Under the pieces are notes generated by a model. It saw only the letters and a list, made by a program, of their open reading frames with translations, was not told the origin of the DNA and did not search any database. The position numbers were made by a program, and so were the translations under genes. A stretch of DNA of 64,000 nt from Macrococcoides canis (GTDB lineage: Bacteria; Bacillota; Bacilli; Staphylococcales; Staphylococcaceae), in NCBI RefSeq assembly GCF_002119805.1, contig NZ_CP021059.1, positions 1,922,001-1,986,000 of the forward strand. The letters are read 5' to 3'. Positions 44,426 to 55,188 of the stretch are shown one piece after another. Within the stretch, counting starts at the first letter, position 1. The number at the start of each line of letters is the position of its first letter.

Positions 44426-46621
44426 TTATTTCCCCACCTTTATATAACCTTGTAAGAAAAATTTATTTTCTCCATTGATATTCTCTATTTTTCCATTTAA
44501 TTGATTAATGGTATTATTAACCATCCACATCCCTAATCCATGTCCTTTTAATCTAGTACTTTCATGAACCTCTAATATCATCATGGGATCTTTTTTATAT
44601 TTTTCATGTAACCCTTTACCGTTATCTTCATAAGAAAAATTAAGTCGTAAATCTTCTTTTTCAAATTTTATTTTAATAATTAAAGCACTATAATCTTCAT
44701 TTTGTTGAATACTGTTTAAAATAAGATTATCAAAAATTACCATAAAATTATCATATGAAATTTTTATGTCCTCTTCATTTGCATCTAATTGAATATCTAT
44801 CCAATTATATTGTAACTTCCATTTCTCGGTAATTTCTTCCATCAATTCTTTTAGTGTATAATTCTTTGAGATAAACCTTTCTTTTTCCATTTCTTCTAAT
44901 ATTGTATTTGTCAGATTCAAAATAGTTTTAGTATTATTTTTTAATTCATGTATAATTTTAGGAATATTCTTAAATTTAGGGATTGAATCATCTTCTAATT
45001 CTTCCCAATCCATATGTTCTTTTATAGCATCTTCTAAATCCTTTGGAGCATGAGCTATATTATTTTGATTATTTTTTATTTCATGCCCTAATGCATTCAC
45101 TTTTAATTGAGAAGTGGCTAATACGTTTAATAATTGTGATTCATATCTGGCTTTTTTTTCAATTTCTTTCTTCTCTTCTTTTATCCTTTCATTTTCCTTT
45201 TCTCGTTGTTCAACTTGTTGAATTACCATTTCAATATTTTTAATAATTGTATTATCGGAGTTATCAATATTTGACTTTATATTATTAAGGATTTTTTTTA
45301 CATCTACATTTGTGTCAATTTTAATTTCATTATTTTTCTTATGTTCTAAAATACCTCTAATTATAGATTGTCGATATCTTTCGAATTGACTAATTCCTAA
45401 TAGCATAATTAATTTAAATATTTTAAAATGTATATTCTTTACAATCCCTTGCCTATTAGACAAATCTTCAATAAAAGAATTTTCATTCTTATCTATTGTC
45501 ACATATCCTGATAATTGATTACTTCTGACTCTCCAGTTACCTGTTGAATGTGATGCAGCTGCTGGTGACTTTTGAGCACGCTTAGAAAGTTCTAACCAAT
45601 CATTACTTCCATCAAATGAATCGACACTAAATGCATTTCTGTATAATATAATATCTAAATTATTCTTTGGTTTAGTTCTATTGTATTTATATTCATATAA
45701 CTCTTTATCCCTTAATGTTCCACTTGACAAATTAAAATATAGGTTAGCAAAGAAATTCCCAACTTCTCCAAAAATTAATTTCACTTCATCTTTAATATCA
45801 TTTTCATTTAAATTATCAACTTCATTTAATAAGAGAACACTAACATCTTTCATCAGATGATCAATTACATCTATCTCAATTGTATACTGATTAATATTAT
45901 GTTTATCATAGATATTTTCCACACTACTTTTAAACTCATCATTTATTATATTTATTGATAATTTAAACGTATTAGAATCATACGACAATGAAATATATGA
46001 AGTATGCGTTTCTCCAATTTTATAGTCATTCCAATTAGTTTTCACATAAAATTGTTCTCCATTATAGTATATAATAATTTGCATTGTATCATCATTATAC
46101 GTTCTTGATAAATAAGCTTGTAAATTTTTAATAGACTTACGGTTCCATCTATCTCTAAGTTTACGAACCTCTATAGTAGTACCTTTATTTATTAAAGTGT
46201 TGCTAATTTCTGAAACATAAGAGTTTTTCCAGTCTGTTTCCCATACAATCGGAACTTGATTATCCTTACGTGTTTTTAAATATACCTCTTCACCTAGCCT
46301 TGCTAAAGCAAATCTCCCAATACCTTTTGAGCCTGCATATACTCTATCAGTTCTCTTATTTGTGTATCCTTTATTACTCTCACCTACCAGCATCCATGAA
46401 GATTCTATTTCAAACTTATTCATTCCCTCTCCATCATCTATAAATAATATAGATGATGGACTATTATTCAAAAAATGGATTTCCAGCCTATTTGCTCCAG
46501 CATCATACGCATTTTTAACAACTTCTAAAACTGCTGATTCTTTTGCGGAAAAATTTTGCCTACCTAACAATTCTGCTATTACCTTATCTGCTACTTTATA
46601 ATGTAATTGTTCTTTATTCAT
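44426..46621 (-). CDS. Protein with two GHKL ATPase modules (Hsp90/MORC-like plus histidine-kinase-like)
   Basis: A 731-residue cytosolic protein. The N-terminal GHKL fold is Hsp90/MutL/MORC-like: N-box EVVKNAYDA (Glu33-Asn37), IDDGEGM (60-67), GSKGIGRFA (97-105). The middle (about 130-420) is of unknown fold, then a coiled coil (about 465-500, EKENERIKEEKKEIEKK). The C-terminal region resembles a histidine kinase: GHEIKNN with His513, N-box NLILNS (632-637), YEDNGKG (664-670), KGHGLGM (692-698). Two ATP sites and a potential phospho-histidine beside a receiver-like gene suggest a signalling switch. Related single-GHKL (paraMORC) proteins occur in predicted restriction operons. Confidence 0.78.
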   Translation of the reverse strand: MNKEQLHYKVADKVIAELLGRQNFSAKESAVLEVVKNAYDAGANRLEIHFLNNSPSSILFIDDGEGMNKFEIESSWMLVGESNKGYTNKRTDRVYAGSKGIGRFALARLGEEVYLKTRKDNQVPIVWETDWKNSYVSEISNTLINKGTTIEVRKLRDRWNRKSIKNLQAYLSRTYNDDTMQIIIYYNGEQFYVKTNWNDYKIGETHTSYISLSYDSNTFKLSINIINDEFKSSVENIYDKHNINQYTIEIDVIDHLMKDVSVLLLNEVDNLNENDIKDEVKLIFGEVGNFFANLYFNLSSGTLRDKELYEYKYNRTKPKNNLDIILYRNAFSVDSFDGSNDWLELSKRAQKSPAAASHSTGNWRVRSNQLSGYVTIDKNENSFIEDLSNRQGIVKNIHFKIFKLIMLLGISQFERYRQSIIRGILEHKKNNEIKIDTNVDVKKILNNIKSNIDNSDNTIIKNIEMVIQQVEQREKENERIKEEKKEIEKKARYESQLLNVLATSQLKVNALGHEIKNNQNNIAHAPKDLEDAIKEHMDWEELEDDSIPKFKNIPKIIHELKNNTKTILNLTNTILEEMEKERFISKNYTLKELMEEITEKWKLQYNWIDIQLDANEEDIKISYDNFMVIFDNLILNSIQQNEDYSALIIKIKFEKEDLRLNFSYEDNGKGLHEKYKKDPMMILEVHESTRLKGHGLGMWMVNNTINQLNGKIENINGENKFFLQGYIKVGK

Positions 46622-46640
46622 ATTTTCACCTACTGTTATT

Positions 46641-48104
46641 TTAAAAGTAATTTTCTAATTTTATCTTTGAGTTATCTTTTAAAAGATGTAATGGAAAACT
46701 TCTGAAATCGTTAACCGAAAACCTTAAGGAACTACCATTCACGCTTATTCCTCTAGTTGTAATATAATCAAAAAATTCAGGACTTTTTATAATCATTTCT
46801 ATATCTTCTATATTGAAAGGTTCATTAGGTACTATATAAAACCCAGAGTATGGAACAGCTTCTTTAGATAATTTATATACATGAATTTCATTTGTTATAA
46901 CTGAAGATAATAGTAGTTTAGGTTTATTAATAAATTGTAATGCTTGCGATCTTCCGTACTCATACCATTTACTATTTTGATCGATATTGCGGTTATCCAA
47001 TTCATTTCTCCACTTCATTAAATACTTATAGCCAAATGGAAATGTACTATGAAAATCATGATCATTATATCTGGAAAGTCCTTTTTCAGTATAATCATAA
47101 GGAAATATGATTTTTTCATTTAAATTATACTTAATGCTTCTAGCACTGTACGCATCACGTAATAATTTTTTTTCTATATACATTCCGTCGATTGAAACAT
47201 AGTTTTCATCAATATCTACGTAATCTTTTATTATAAATACTCTATTTAACAATGTGGCCACACTATTTGAAATTTTGCAAATATCAGACAGTTTTATATA
47301 ATCTTTTTCACTTGGTAAATTATCAGAAAATATCCACTTATTATTATTTAAACTTTCTTTTATAATAGTAATCATTTTATTATTTTTTATGTCATAATAA
47401 TTGAGCTTGTCTCTTTTAATTGACTTTTGAATTTCTACAATAGAGGTTGAGACTGAATTTTTAGGAAATACTTTTATATCCTTATAATCATAAATATTTT
47501 TTAAAAAAGGTAACATTATAGATCTTAAATTTTTTCCAAATTTATTTTTAAATATACTTGATGGAATCAAATAACTCATATTACCTGAATTGTCATTCAA
47601 TATTTCAATACTTTTTTCAATAAAAGCATAACAATAATCAAACTGTCCTTTTTGGCAAGATTCAAAATTATTTTTCAAATATATCCTATTTTTCTCACTT
47701 AAATTTTTATACATTATATAAGGTGGATTTCCAACTATATAATCAATTTTTATTCTTATTTCACTTAATAGAAAATCTTCTTGTTTAATATTCCAATTAA
47801 TAGTTTTTAGGTCAAATTCTCTTACAATGCTATTCAAATTTCTCAAACATTTATTGTAGGCTACTTTATCTAATTCATAACCAATAAAATTATTTTCTAA
47901 ATCATGTATTATCTGTGTTTTACTGAAACCTTCTTTTATTGCAGTTTTTATATACCGTTTCACTGCTTCACATAAGATTCTTCCATCACCACATGAGTTT
48001 TCCATAAAGACTTTACCTAAGATATGTTTCCCCTCATATGAAATAGTATCTAATAATATATACAAATAATGATCAGGAGTAAATACTTGTCCGTTTTGTT
48101 TCAT
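46641..48104 (-). CDS. N6-adenine DNA methyltransferase (Eco57I/TaqI-like)
   Basis: A 487-residue gamma-class-type methyltransferase. SAM motif I is FMENSCGDGRIL (35-44) and catalytic motif IV is NPPY (126-129); the C-terminal part (from about 330) resembles a TaqI-C-type target-recognition region. AAGAGG sits six bases before the ATG. First gene of the operon, 19 nt from the GHKL gene. It probably marks self DNA against the system's own nuclease. AT-rich like its partners. Confidence 0.85.
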   Translation of the reverse strand: MKQNGQVFTPDHYLYILLDTISYEGKHILGKVFMENSCGDGRILCEAVKRYIKTAIKEGFSKTQIIHDLENNFIGYELDKVAYNKCLRNLNSIVREFDLKTINWNIKQEDFLLSEIRIKIDYIVGNPPYIMYKNLSEKNRIYLKNNFESCQKGQFDYCYAFIEKSIEILNDNSGNMSYLIPSSIFKNKFGKNLRSIMLPFLKNIYDYKDIKVFPKNSVSTSIVEIQKSIKRDKLNYYDIKNNKMITIIKESLNNNKWIFSDNLPSEKDYIKLSDICKISNSVATLLNRVFIIKDYVDIDENYVSIDGMYIEKKLLRDAYSARSIKYNLNEKIIFPYDYTEKGLSRYNDHDFHSTFPFGYKYLMKWRNELDNRNIDQNSKWYEYGRSQALQFINKPKLLLSSVITNEIHVYKLSKEAVPYSGFYIVPNEPFNIEDIEMIIKSPEFFDYITTRGISVNGSSLRFSVNDFRSFPLHLLKDNSKIKLENYF

Positions 48105-48784
48105 ACTAATCCTCTTAATTCTATAATTATATTCTAACTTTATTATTTATAATCAAATGATCTATTTTCGATATTTCATAGTTTTTAATTTAACTTTATT
48201 GTCTTATATTCTTACTAATAGTCTAAATAGATTTTATATTATTTGACTGGCACCCAGTAACCATACTAGAAATCATAAACGATGATTTTAATAAAACCTG
48301 TACTGACGACAATCATTTATTTTGAAAAGAATTATGATTGATTATTGTATCAAAAAAATTCCATGTATATACATAAAAATAAAAGGAAATTCATAATTTT
48401 TCCTTTTTATTTATAGACAATTACTTTTCATTGAATACATATATCTATTATCCAATATTTACAATTTCCGAAAATTTAGAATTACAGATTATTAGTATTT
48501 TATTACTAATACTTTTTTAGCATTTGTTAAATTTGATCTATTAAAATATGAAAAACTGATGCCAATTAATTATACTTACATCAAAAAACTTTTATGAAAA
48601 AATCCATTAAAAATATTAATATTGAATGGGCTTTTTCATAAATAAAATAGTTTTTATATTATTAATAGTAATAGTTATGTAATTACTTTAAATCCACTCC
48701 AAATTCACATATATACATTACCAATATTCTATTAATGAATAATAAAAAATAAATTTTTAACATACTTACTACTCTTTCTATATG
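48105..48784. other. AT-rich non-coding spacer within the island
   Basis: About 680 bp between hsdR and the methyltransferase gene with no convincing ORF. It contains two hairpins: one near 48375-48413 (AAAGGAAA/TTTTCCTTT type, with A/T flanks) and one near 48594-48641 (GAAAAA-CCATT with AATGG-TTTTTC). These could end leftward or rightward transcripts. The promoter of the methyltransferase operon must lie here. It may hold an unrecognised RNA or a decayed gene. Confidence 0.5.
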
Positions 48785-51700
48785 TCATAACTCCCAACTT
48801 ATTTGTTCTGCCATCAATTCCGCTTGCTCAATGACTGTATCAATCGCCATTTTCTGAAGGTCTGGTGGATATCCGTATTTCTTAAGCAACTTTTTTACTG
48901 ACACGCGCATTTTCGCACGCGCATTTTCACGTAAGTTCCAGTCGATACTCATATTATCTTTTATGGATTTCGTTAATTCATGAGCGATTGCTTTTAGTAC
49001 TTCATCACCTAGAACTTGTTCTGCTGTTTCATGTGATGCAAGTGCATCATAGAATGCTACTTCTTCACGAATCATGCCTGTATGTTCCCCGCGTTTATGT
49101 GCAGCATCCATCTCTTTCGCCAAGATAATAAGTTCTTCTATTACTTTTGATGTTTCGATTGTACGTTTGTTATAACGAATGAGTGAATCATTCAACATCT
49201 CTGAGAATTTACGTGCCTGTATTAAATTCACACGTTCAATACTCTTTACTTTTCCTGCAAGTAATCTATCTAGTAATGCTATTGCTAAATTCTTTTGAGG
49301 AAGTGCCTGAACATCTTCCAAGAACTTGTCAGACAGAATTGAAAGCTCTGGATTATCGATACCAAGTTCTTTGTAGATATCTATCACATCTTCCGATATA
49401 ACTGACTTAGAAATCAGCTGATTTAATTCATAATCAAGTTGATCCCCTGTTTTTCTACCTGAACCTTTTCCTAATCGCTTCAAAATTGTAGCTTTAACTG
49501 CTTTAAAGAACGCAATTTCATCATTAATTGCTTGTGCTTCTTCAGTTGTTGCACATAATGCATAAGCTTTCGCAAGTTCAGTTACCGTGTTCAAGTAACG
49601 CTTCTTCTCACTTTCACCTAATCCAATAACATAGTCCATTGTGTTAATCAGAGTCTGCATTCTTATAGACGCTTTTTCAGAATTAAATCCAGAGTAATCG
49701 TGTCCATGAAGCATCTCTTTAACAAGCTGATACTTCTCCATCATTAAATCAGCTACAATTTCTGTATTAATTCCTGTATTTCCTTTGTCTTTGTCGGTAT
49801 ACTGTTTAAGTGCTTCTTTCAAATTGTCCGCTATACCAATATAATCAACAATTAATCCACCTGGTTTATCTTTGAATACTCGATTAACACGTGCGATTGC
49901 CTGCATCAAGTTATGACCTTGCATTGGTTTATCGACATACATCGTATGCATTGAAGGAACGTCGAAACCAGTAAGCCACATATCACGTACGATAACAATC
50001 TTTAATGGATCTTCAACGTCTTTCATTCGGCGCTCATATAGTTTACGAACTTTCTTAGACTTAACGAACGGCTGCATCTCTTTTGGGTCACTAGATGAAC
50101 CTGTCATAACGACTTTAATGACTCCTTTATCATCATCTTCTGAATGCCATTCTGGTCTTAGTTTAATAATTTCGTTATAGAGATTTACAGCAATACGACG
50201 ACTCATGACAACAGCCATTGCCTTACCGTCCATACCTTCTAAACGCTCTTCGAAGTGCGTCACCATGTCTTGCGCAAGTTTTTCAAGACGTGAACCTGAA
50301 CCTGCAACGGCTTCTATTCTCGACCATTTAGACTTAAGTTTATCTTTCATCGTATCTTCCTGGTCTTCTGTAATATCTTCATAATCATCATCAATATTAA
50401 TATCTTCAGGTAATACAAGTGGTATAATACGTGATTCATAATAAATCTTAACAGTCGCACCATCTTCTACAGCTTGAGTCATATCGTAGATATCAATATA
50501 ATCACCAAACACTGCCGGTGTATTCTTATCTGTCATTTCAACTGGCGTTCCAGTAAATCCAACGAATGAAGCATTAGGTAATGCATCTCGTACATACTTC
50601 GCAAATCCATATTTAACTTCACCCTCTGAGTCTTTAGCACGTGATAGGTGCGCACCAAATCCATACTGTGAACGATGCGCTTCATCCGCCATTACGATAA
50701 CATTGTCGCGTTCTGTTAATGCAGGCATCTTACCATCTGCATCAGGAGAAAACTTCTGCAATGTAGAGAAGACAATGCCTCCCGCTTCCACATTAAGCAG
50801 CTCTCTTAAGTGGTCACTCGATTCTGCCTGCTTCGGTGAATTTCTGAGTATCTCTTGTGATTTACTGAATGTATCATAAAGTTGTCCATCTAGATCATTA
50901 CGATCCGTAAGCACCACGATCGTAGGATTGTTCAGTTCCTTAACGAGCTTAGCTGCATAGAAGACCATAGACAGACTCTTACCTGAACCTTGAGTATGCC
51001 ATACAACACCTATCTTCTTATCACCATCAGACTGACTTGCTATCTTTGCTTTCTCTACAGCCTTATTCACCGCGAAGTATTGATGATACGCTGCAAGTAT
51101 CTTATACACTTGCTCACCATCAGTCTGGAATAGAACAAAATGCTTTACGATATCTAGTAAACGTTCAGGAGTCAGCATTCCCTTAATCATGACTTCCAGT
51201 TCCATGACATTCTGTTCAGCTTTATTCTGACCATCCACCGTACGCCATTTCATAAAACGCTCTTCATTAGCAGTTAGAGAACCCACACGTGCATTCACAC
51301 CATCACTAATAATCATCATTTCATTAAATCTAAACAAACTTGAAATCTTGTCCTTATACGTTTGCAACTGATGATACGCACTAGAAATCGACACATCTTC
51401 ATTTGAAGTATTCTTCAGTTCAATCACCACAAGTGGCAGACCATTCACAAATAGAATTACGTCCGGACGTTTATTGACATTATCCTGGATAATTGTGAAC
51501 TGACTTACAGCTGCAAAGTCATTTTTCTGTACATTCTCATTATCAAAGATATATACCTTAACCGTTGGATTCACACCATCATCACTCATTGTCTGAACAT
51601 CAACACCATCAGTAATCAAACGATGGAAATCACGATTATTCACGACAATATTCGGTGAAGTATTCGCTATAATACGCTGAACCGCTTCATCAATGACACT

Positions 51701-51892
51701 TAAACTTACTCCAGGATTAATCCTCACCAATGCATCACTAAGACGCCCCTCAAGCACCACATCACGATACGAAGCACGCTCTGGAAACTGACCATCCGGC
51801 GCAATATCAGGACCACTCACAACCTCATAACCAATCTCCTCTAGCCACTCAAAACAAGCTTCTTCTAAATAAGACTCATTATACAAGCTCAA
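48785..51892 (-). CDS. hsdR: Type I restriction enzyme, R subunit
   Basis: A 1035-residue DNA translocase/nuclease. The N-terminal PD-(D/E)xK site is in RPDVILFVNGLPLVVIELKN. The SF2 motor has Walker A HTQGSGKSLSM, motif II ADEAHRSQYG, motif III GFTGTPVE and motif VI QAIARVNR. It cuts DNA lacking the specific methylation after translocation. Full length. Last gene of hsdM-hsdS-hsdR, starting 2 nt after the hsdS stop. Less AT-rich than the neighbouring methyltransferase operon, so probably of separate origin. Confidence 0.95.
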   Translation of the reverse strand: MSLYNESYLEEACFEWLEEIGYEVVSGPDIAPDGQFPERASYRDVVLEGRLSDALVRINPGVSLSVIDEAVQRIIANTSPNIVVNNRDFHRLITDGVDVQTMSDDGVNPTVKVYIFDNENVQKNDFAAVSQFTIIQDNVNKRPDVILFVNGLPLVVIELKNTSNEDVSISSAYHQLQTYKDKISSLFRFNEMMIISDGVNARVGSLTANEERFMKWRTVDGQNKAEQNVMELEVMIKGMLTPERLLDIVKHFVLFQTDGEQVYKILAAYHQYFAVNKAVEKAKIASQSDGDKKIGVVWHTQGSGKSLSMVFYAAKLVKELNNPTIVVLTDRNDLDGQLYDTFSKSQEILRNSPKQAESSDHLRELLNVEAGGIVFSTLQKFSPDADGKMPALTERDNVIVMADEAHRSQYGFGAHLSRAKDSEGEVKYGFAKYVRDALPNASFVGFTGTPVEMTDKNTPAVFGDYIDIYDMTQAVEDGATVKIYYESRIIPLVLPEDINIDDDYEDITEDQEDTMKDKLKSKWSRIEAVAGSGSRLEKLAQDMVTHFEERLEGMDGKAMAVVMSRRIAVNLYNEIIKLRPEWHSEDDDKGVIKVVMTGSSSDPKEMQPFVKSKKVRKLYERRMKDVEDPLKIVIVRDMWLTGFDVPSMHTMYVDKPMQGHNLMQAIARVNRVFKDKPGGLIVDYIGIADNLKEALKQYTDKDKGNTGINTEIVADLMMEKYQLVKEMLHGHDYSGFNSEKASIRMQTLINTMDYVIGLGESEKKRYLNTVTELAKAYALCATTEEAQAINDEIAFFKAVKATILKRLGKGSGRKTGDQLDYELNQLISKSVISEDVIDIYKELGIDNPELSILSDKFLEDVQALPQKNLAIALLDRLLAGKVKSIERVNLIQARKFSEMLNDSLIRYNKRTIETSKVIEELIILAKEMDAAHKRGEHTGMIREEVAFYDALASHETAEQVLGDEVLKAIAHELTKSIKDNMSIDWNLRENARAKMRVSVKKLLKKYGYPPDLQKMAIDTVIEQAELMAEQISWEL

Positions 51893-51894
51893 AC

Positions 51895-53136
51895 TTACAC
51901 CTCCAAATCATCGGGAATCTCTATCTCACCAGATAACAACTTAGGTAAAAGCGTATCGCGGAGTTGTTCTAGCTTGTCAATTTCCTCAAGTATTAATAGT
52001 GATTTTAATATCGTTTCATCTACAACATCATTAAATTTTTTCAAAATACTTTCATCATTTGGAAAAATAACCTTGAAATTTTCACAGCCATTCTCCCATA
52101 CTGCATATGGAATAGTAGTTCCTTTTGATGTTTGATTTGCAAAATCTACAAACTTTTCAGTAAACAAATTAAGTAAAATATAATTTCTAAACAATGATGT
52201 TAATGGTTTTAAAACAAAAGTAGTTGTTCGTGTTACACCTTCAAATGGCGCAAGACATACTCTATGAAAATATACTCTCATATTCCCTATTAAAATATCA
52301 TTTTTATTAAATTTAATAAGACTGCTTTTGGCTTGCTCAGCTGGTAAAAAGTTATAAAACAACATTTTTTTCATAGGTAGTTCATTAATTGGAACATATG
52401 GTAATTTTTCTTCTTTTTTATATTTTTCTCTTTTGTTAGACACAATTGTCCCTAACTTTTTTATTTCCCACCCCTCAGGTATCTCTCCTAACTCACTCTC
52501 AACCATCTTACCGCCACTTGATTTATAGGGCTGCCCCTCTTCATTCGGAAATTCGAAATCAATGAACCAACGCTTGAAAAGAGTTTGAGAGAGTTGTTCT
52601 AGGTTATCAATAATCTTGGTGTTAGTTAAAATTTTCAAATCTATTCCATAAATTAATTTTGAAATTTTCTTTTGCGTTGTAATATTAGGTAAATTTATTT
52701 TTAATTCTTTTAAAACCTTAGTAGTCAAACTTCCTCTCGAACTACTTGAATCTGAAATGTGTCTTAATTCTTTATATCTAGTTGATAGATTATAAAACAA
52801 GTATTTGCTATCAACTATATTCAAATCAGGAACCAAACATATTATGGATTGATTTATATACATATCCTCTAAAAGATAGGACGTTTGTCCTCTAGTATAC
52901 CCTTGACCAGCAGAAGCTATGACGATAGAGTTTTTATGAGCTAATTTTGTTGATGATTTCTCTACCCCTTCTTTAGTAATATACTTTTCTGTTTTGGATA
53001 TAAATCTTTCTCTGGTTTCTCCTGAAGAGAGCCATCTCAAATCGCCATCCCAGAAACTATTAATTCTAGTACTAGGAGTTCCTCCACTATATATATTAAA
53101 TAGAATTTCTTGCAATCTATATTCCTTAAATTCCAA
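51895..53136 (-). CDS. hsdS: Type I restriction-modification specificity subunit
   Basis: A 413-residue subunit with two target-recognition domains (about 1-190 and 225-400) joined by conserved helices ([20 protein letters not shown] and the C-terminal [17 protein letters not shown]). It sets the bipartite DNA target. The reading frame is open to 53211, but the start is taken as TTG at 53134-53136, seven bases after GGAGGGG inside the end of hsdM (11-nt overlap). The second domain begins [15 protein letters not shown], the usual repeat junction where such genes recombine. Confidence 0.92.
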   Translation of the reverse strand: MEFKEYRLQEILFNIYSGGTPSTRINSFWDGDLRWLSSGETRERFISKTEKYITKEGVEKSSTKLAHKNSIVIASAGQGYTRGQTSYLLEDMYINQSIICLVPDLNIVDSKYLFYNLSTRYKELRHISDSSSSRGSLTTKVLKELKINLPNITTQKKISKLIYGIDLKILTNTKIIDNLEQLSQTLFKRWFIDFEFPNEEGQPYKSSGGKMVESELGEIPEGWEIKKLGTIVSNKREKYKKEEKLPYVPINELPMKKMLFYNFLPAEQAKSSLIKFNKNDILIGNMRVYFHRVCLAPFEGVTRTTTFVLKPLTSLFRNYILLNLFTEKFVDFANQTSKGTTIPYAVWENGCENFKVIFPNDESILKKFNDVVDETILKSLLILEEIDKLEQLRDTLLPKLLSGEIEIPDDLEV

Positions 53137-54646
53137 ACCCAATCCCCTCCAATGCTTTTCGGATTTGGTCTTCAAGTTCACGCGATTTCGCAAATTGTTC
53201 ATGTAATTCACTTGTCAGGCGTTCCATCTTTTCTTCGAATACTTCCTGATCTTCTTCAGCTTCTTCCAGACCTACGTATCGCCCTGGTGTCAGAATGTAG
53301 TCATTCTCTTTTACTTCTTCAAGTGTCGCTTCTTTCGCAAATCCTAGAACGTCTTCATATGCTTGCTCGTTTGTTCCTCTCCATGCATGGAATGTATCTG
53401 TAATCTTCGCAATGTCTTCTTCACTAAACGATTTGTTTATTCTTGAAGTCATATGTCCTAAGTTTCTTGCATCAATAAAGAGAATATTCTCTTTACGGTT
53501 ACGCTTCCCTGTCTTTAGCTTATCTTTCGACACAAACCATAGACACACTGGTATTTGTGTTGAATAGAACAATTGCCCAGGTAATGTCACGATACATTCC
53601 ACCAAATCTGCTTCAACAATGTTTTTACGAATTTCGCCTTCACCTGATGTGTTTGATGACATCGATCCATTCGCAAGTACGAATCCCGCTGTCCCACGTG
53701 GTGATAACTTAGATATCATATGTTGCACCCAGGCAAAGTTAGCATTGCCTTTTGGCGGGATACCATATTGCCAACGTACATCTTCAGTTAACTTCTCTCC
53801 ACCCCAATCGCTAATGTTAAATGGTGGATTTGCCAGTATGTAATCTGCCTTTACCCCTTTATGTAAGTCATTATGGAATGTATCTGCATTGTGTTCACCT
53901 AGATTAGAGTCAATACCACGTATCGCTAAGTTCATCTTTGCAAGCTTCCATGTTGTCGGATTAGACTCTTGTCCATATACCGATAAGTTATCAATTCTTC
54001 CTTGATGTTCCTGTACGAACTTAGAAGATTGAACGAACATACCCCCTGATCCACATGCTGGATCGTATACACGTCCTTTGTATGGTTCAAGCATCTCAAC
54101 TAACAGTTCTACAACTGTGGATGGTGTATAGAATTCTCCACCGTTCTTACCTTCTGCACTTGCAAACTTACTTAAGAAGTATTCGTATACACGTCCTAAA
54201 GTATCTTTATCTCTATTCTCAGAATCTCCTACTTTGAACGAGAATAAGTCGATCGTTTCACCTAGACGTGTCTTATCTAATTCAGGACGTGAGAATGACT
54301 TCGGTAAGACACCTTGTAATGATTTATTCTCTTTCTCAATAGCAACCATCGCTGCATCGATAATCTGTCCAATTTCTGGTTTCTTCGCGTTATCTTTAAT
54401 ATATGACCAACGTGCTTCTTTCGGTACGAAGAAGATATTGTCCGCAGTATACTCATCACGGTCTTCTACGTCTGCCCATTCATCATGCTGCAGTTCTTGG
54501 TATTTCTCTTCGAATGCATCAGACACATACTTTAAGAATAGTAACCCTAATACTACGTTTTTATATTCACCAGAGTCCATTGATCCTCTTAATTTATCAG
54601 CCATCTGCCATAACTTTTCTTCAAAACCTAAACTTCCTGTTGCCAT
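53126..54646 (-). CDS. hsdM: Type I restriction-modification methyltransferase subunit
   Basis: A 506-residue N6-adenine methyltransferase. Motif I is [11 protein letters not shown] and motif IV NPPF ([14 protein letters not shown]); the N-terminal HsdM bundle begins [24 protein letters not shown] at 54655-54660 is eight bases from ATG 54644-54646, preferred over the GTG at 54658. First gene of the operon; together with HsdS it forms the modification enzyme. Confidence 0.95.
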   Translation of the reverse strand: MATGSLGFEEKLWQMADKLRGSMDSGEYKNVVLGLLFLKYVSDAFEEKYQELQHDEWADVEDRDEYTADNIFFVPKEARWSYIKDNAKKPEIGQIIDAAMVAIEKENKSLQGVLPKSFSRPELDKTRLGETIDLFSFKVGDSENRDKDTLGRVYEYFLSKFASAEGKNGGEFYTPSTVVELLVEMLEPYKGRVYDPACGSGGMFVQSSKFVQEHQGRIDNLSVYGQESNPTTWKLAKMNLAIRGIDSNLGEHNADTFHNDLHKGVKADYILANPPFNISDWGGEKLTEDVRWQYGIPPKGNANFAWVQHMISKLSPRGTAGFVLANGSMSSNTSGEGEIRKNIVEADLVECIVTLPGQLFYSTQIPVCLWFVSKDKLKTGKRNRKENILFIDARNLGHMTSRINKSFSEEDIAKITDTFHAWRGTNEQAYEDVLGFAKEATLEEVKENDYILTPGRYVGLEEAEEDQEVFEEKMERLTSELHEQFAKSRELEDQIRKALEGIGFGI

Positions 54647-54765
54647 TTCATCGACCACCTAATATATGTATTTATATTAAATATATCATTTATGTATGAA
54701 AGCGTTAATAACTTTTGGGATAATTAAATTGTCATTGAATGATTATCTTAAATTGAACAACATAA

Positions 54766-54795
54766 AAACTCACAACCTTTAATGGTTGTGAGTTT
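54766..54795. terminator. Hairpin upstream of the hsd operon
   Basis: A 12-bp stem AAACTCACAACC/GGTTGTGAGTTT with a 6-nt loop and T-run on the minus strand. It probably ends transcription from the 54800-55821 ORFs. Confidence 0.8.
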
Positions 54796-54799
54796 CATT

Positions 54800-54925
54800 C
54801 TAATTCACCATATCTTCTTCTCCGATATTTATTGCAACATCATTCCATTCTTCAATTAGCTCTTTCTTCCGTACCAATCTATTCGTCTGTGTTACTTTCT
54901 GAATTACCGACACCTTTATACACAT
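54800..54925 (-). CDS. Possible small ORF or gene remnant
   Basis: 41 codons (MCIKVSVIQKVTQTNRLVRK, continuing to an acidic end GEEDMVN) directly before a terminator. There is no good ribosome site, so it may be the 3' remnant of a decayed gene. The region 54926-55188 upstream shows nothing else recognisable. Confidence 0.25.
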   Translation of the reverse strand: MCIKVSVIQKVTQTNRLVRKKELIEEWNDVAINIGEEDMVN

Positions 54926-55188
54926 ATTCTTCAAGTTGAAATCAAAATTATTTGATCATGTAAATTTGTATATCATTATAAATCTCTTTATTCATTACAG
55001 TATTTAAGGTTATTCTGGTTTAAGGATTTACAAATGAGAAATAGCTAAGATACTATTGACATTTCAGATTATAAAACAGAAGAGTAGATAAATACTTATA
55101 CTTGATATTATTGATTAAGCTAATAATTATGATTAATCTATATTTTGTAATTATTTAAGTATAGCAAGAAGGTACGGCACTAAGATAA

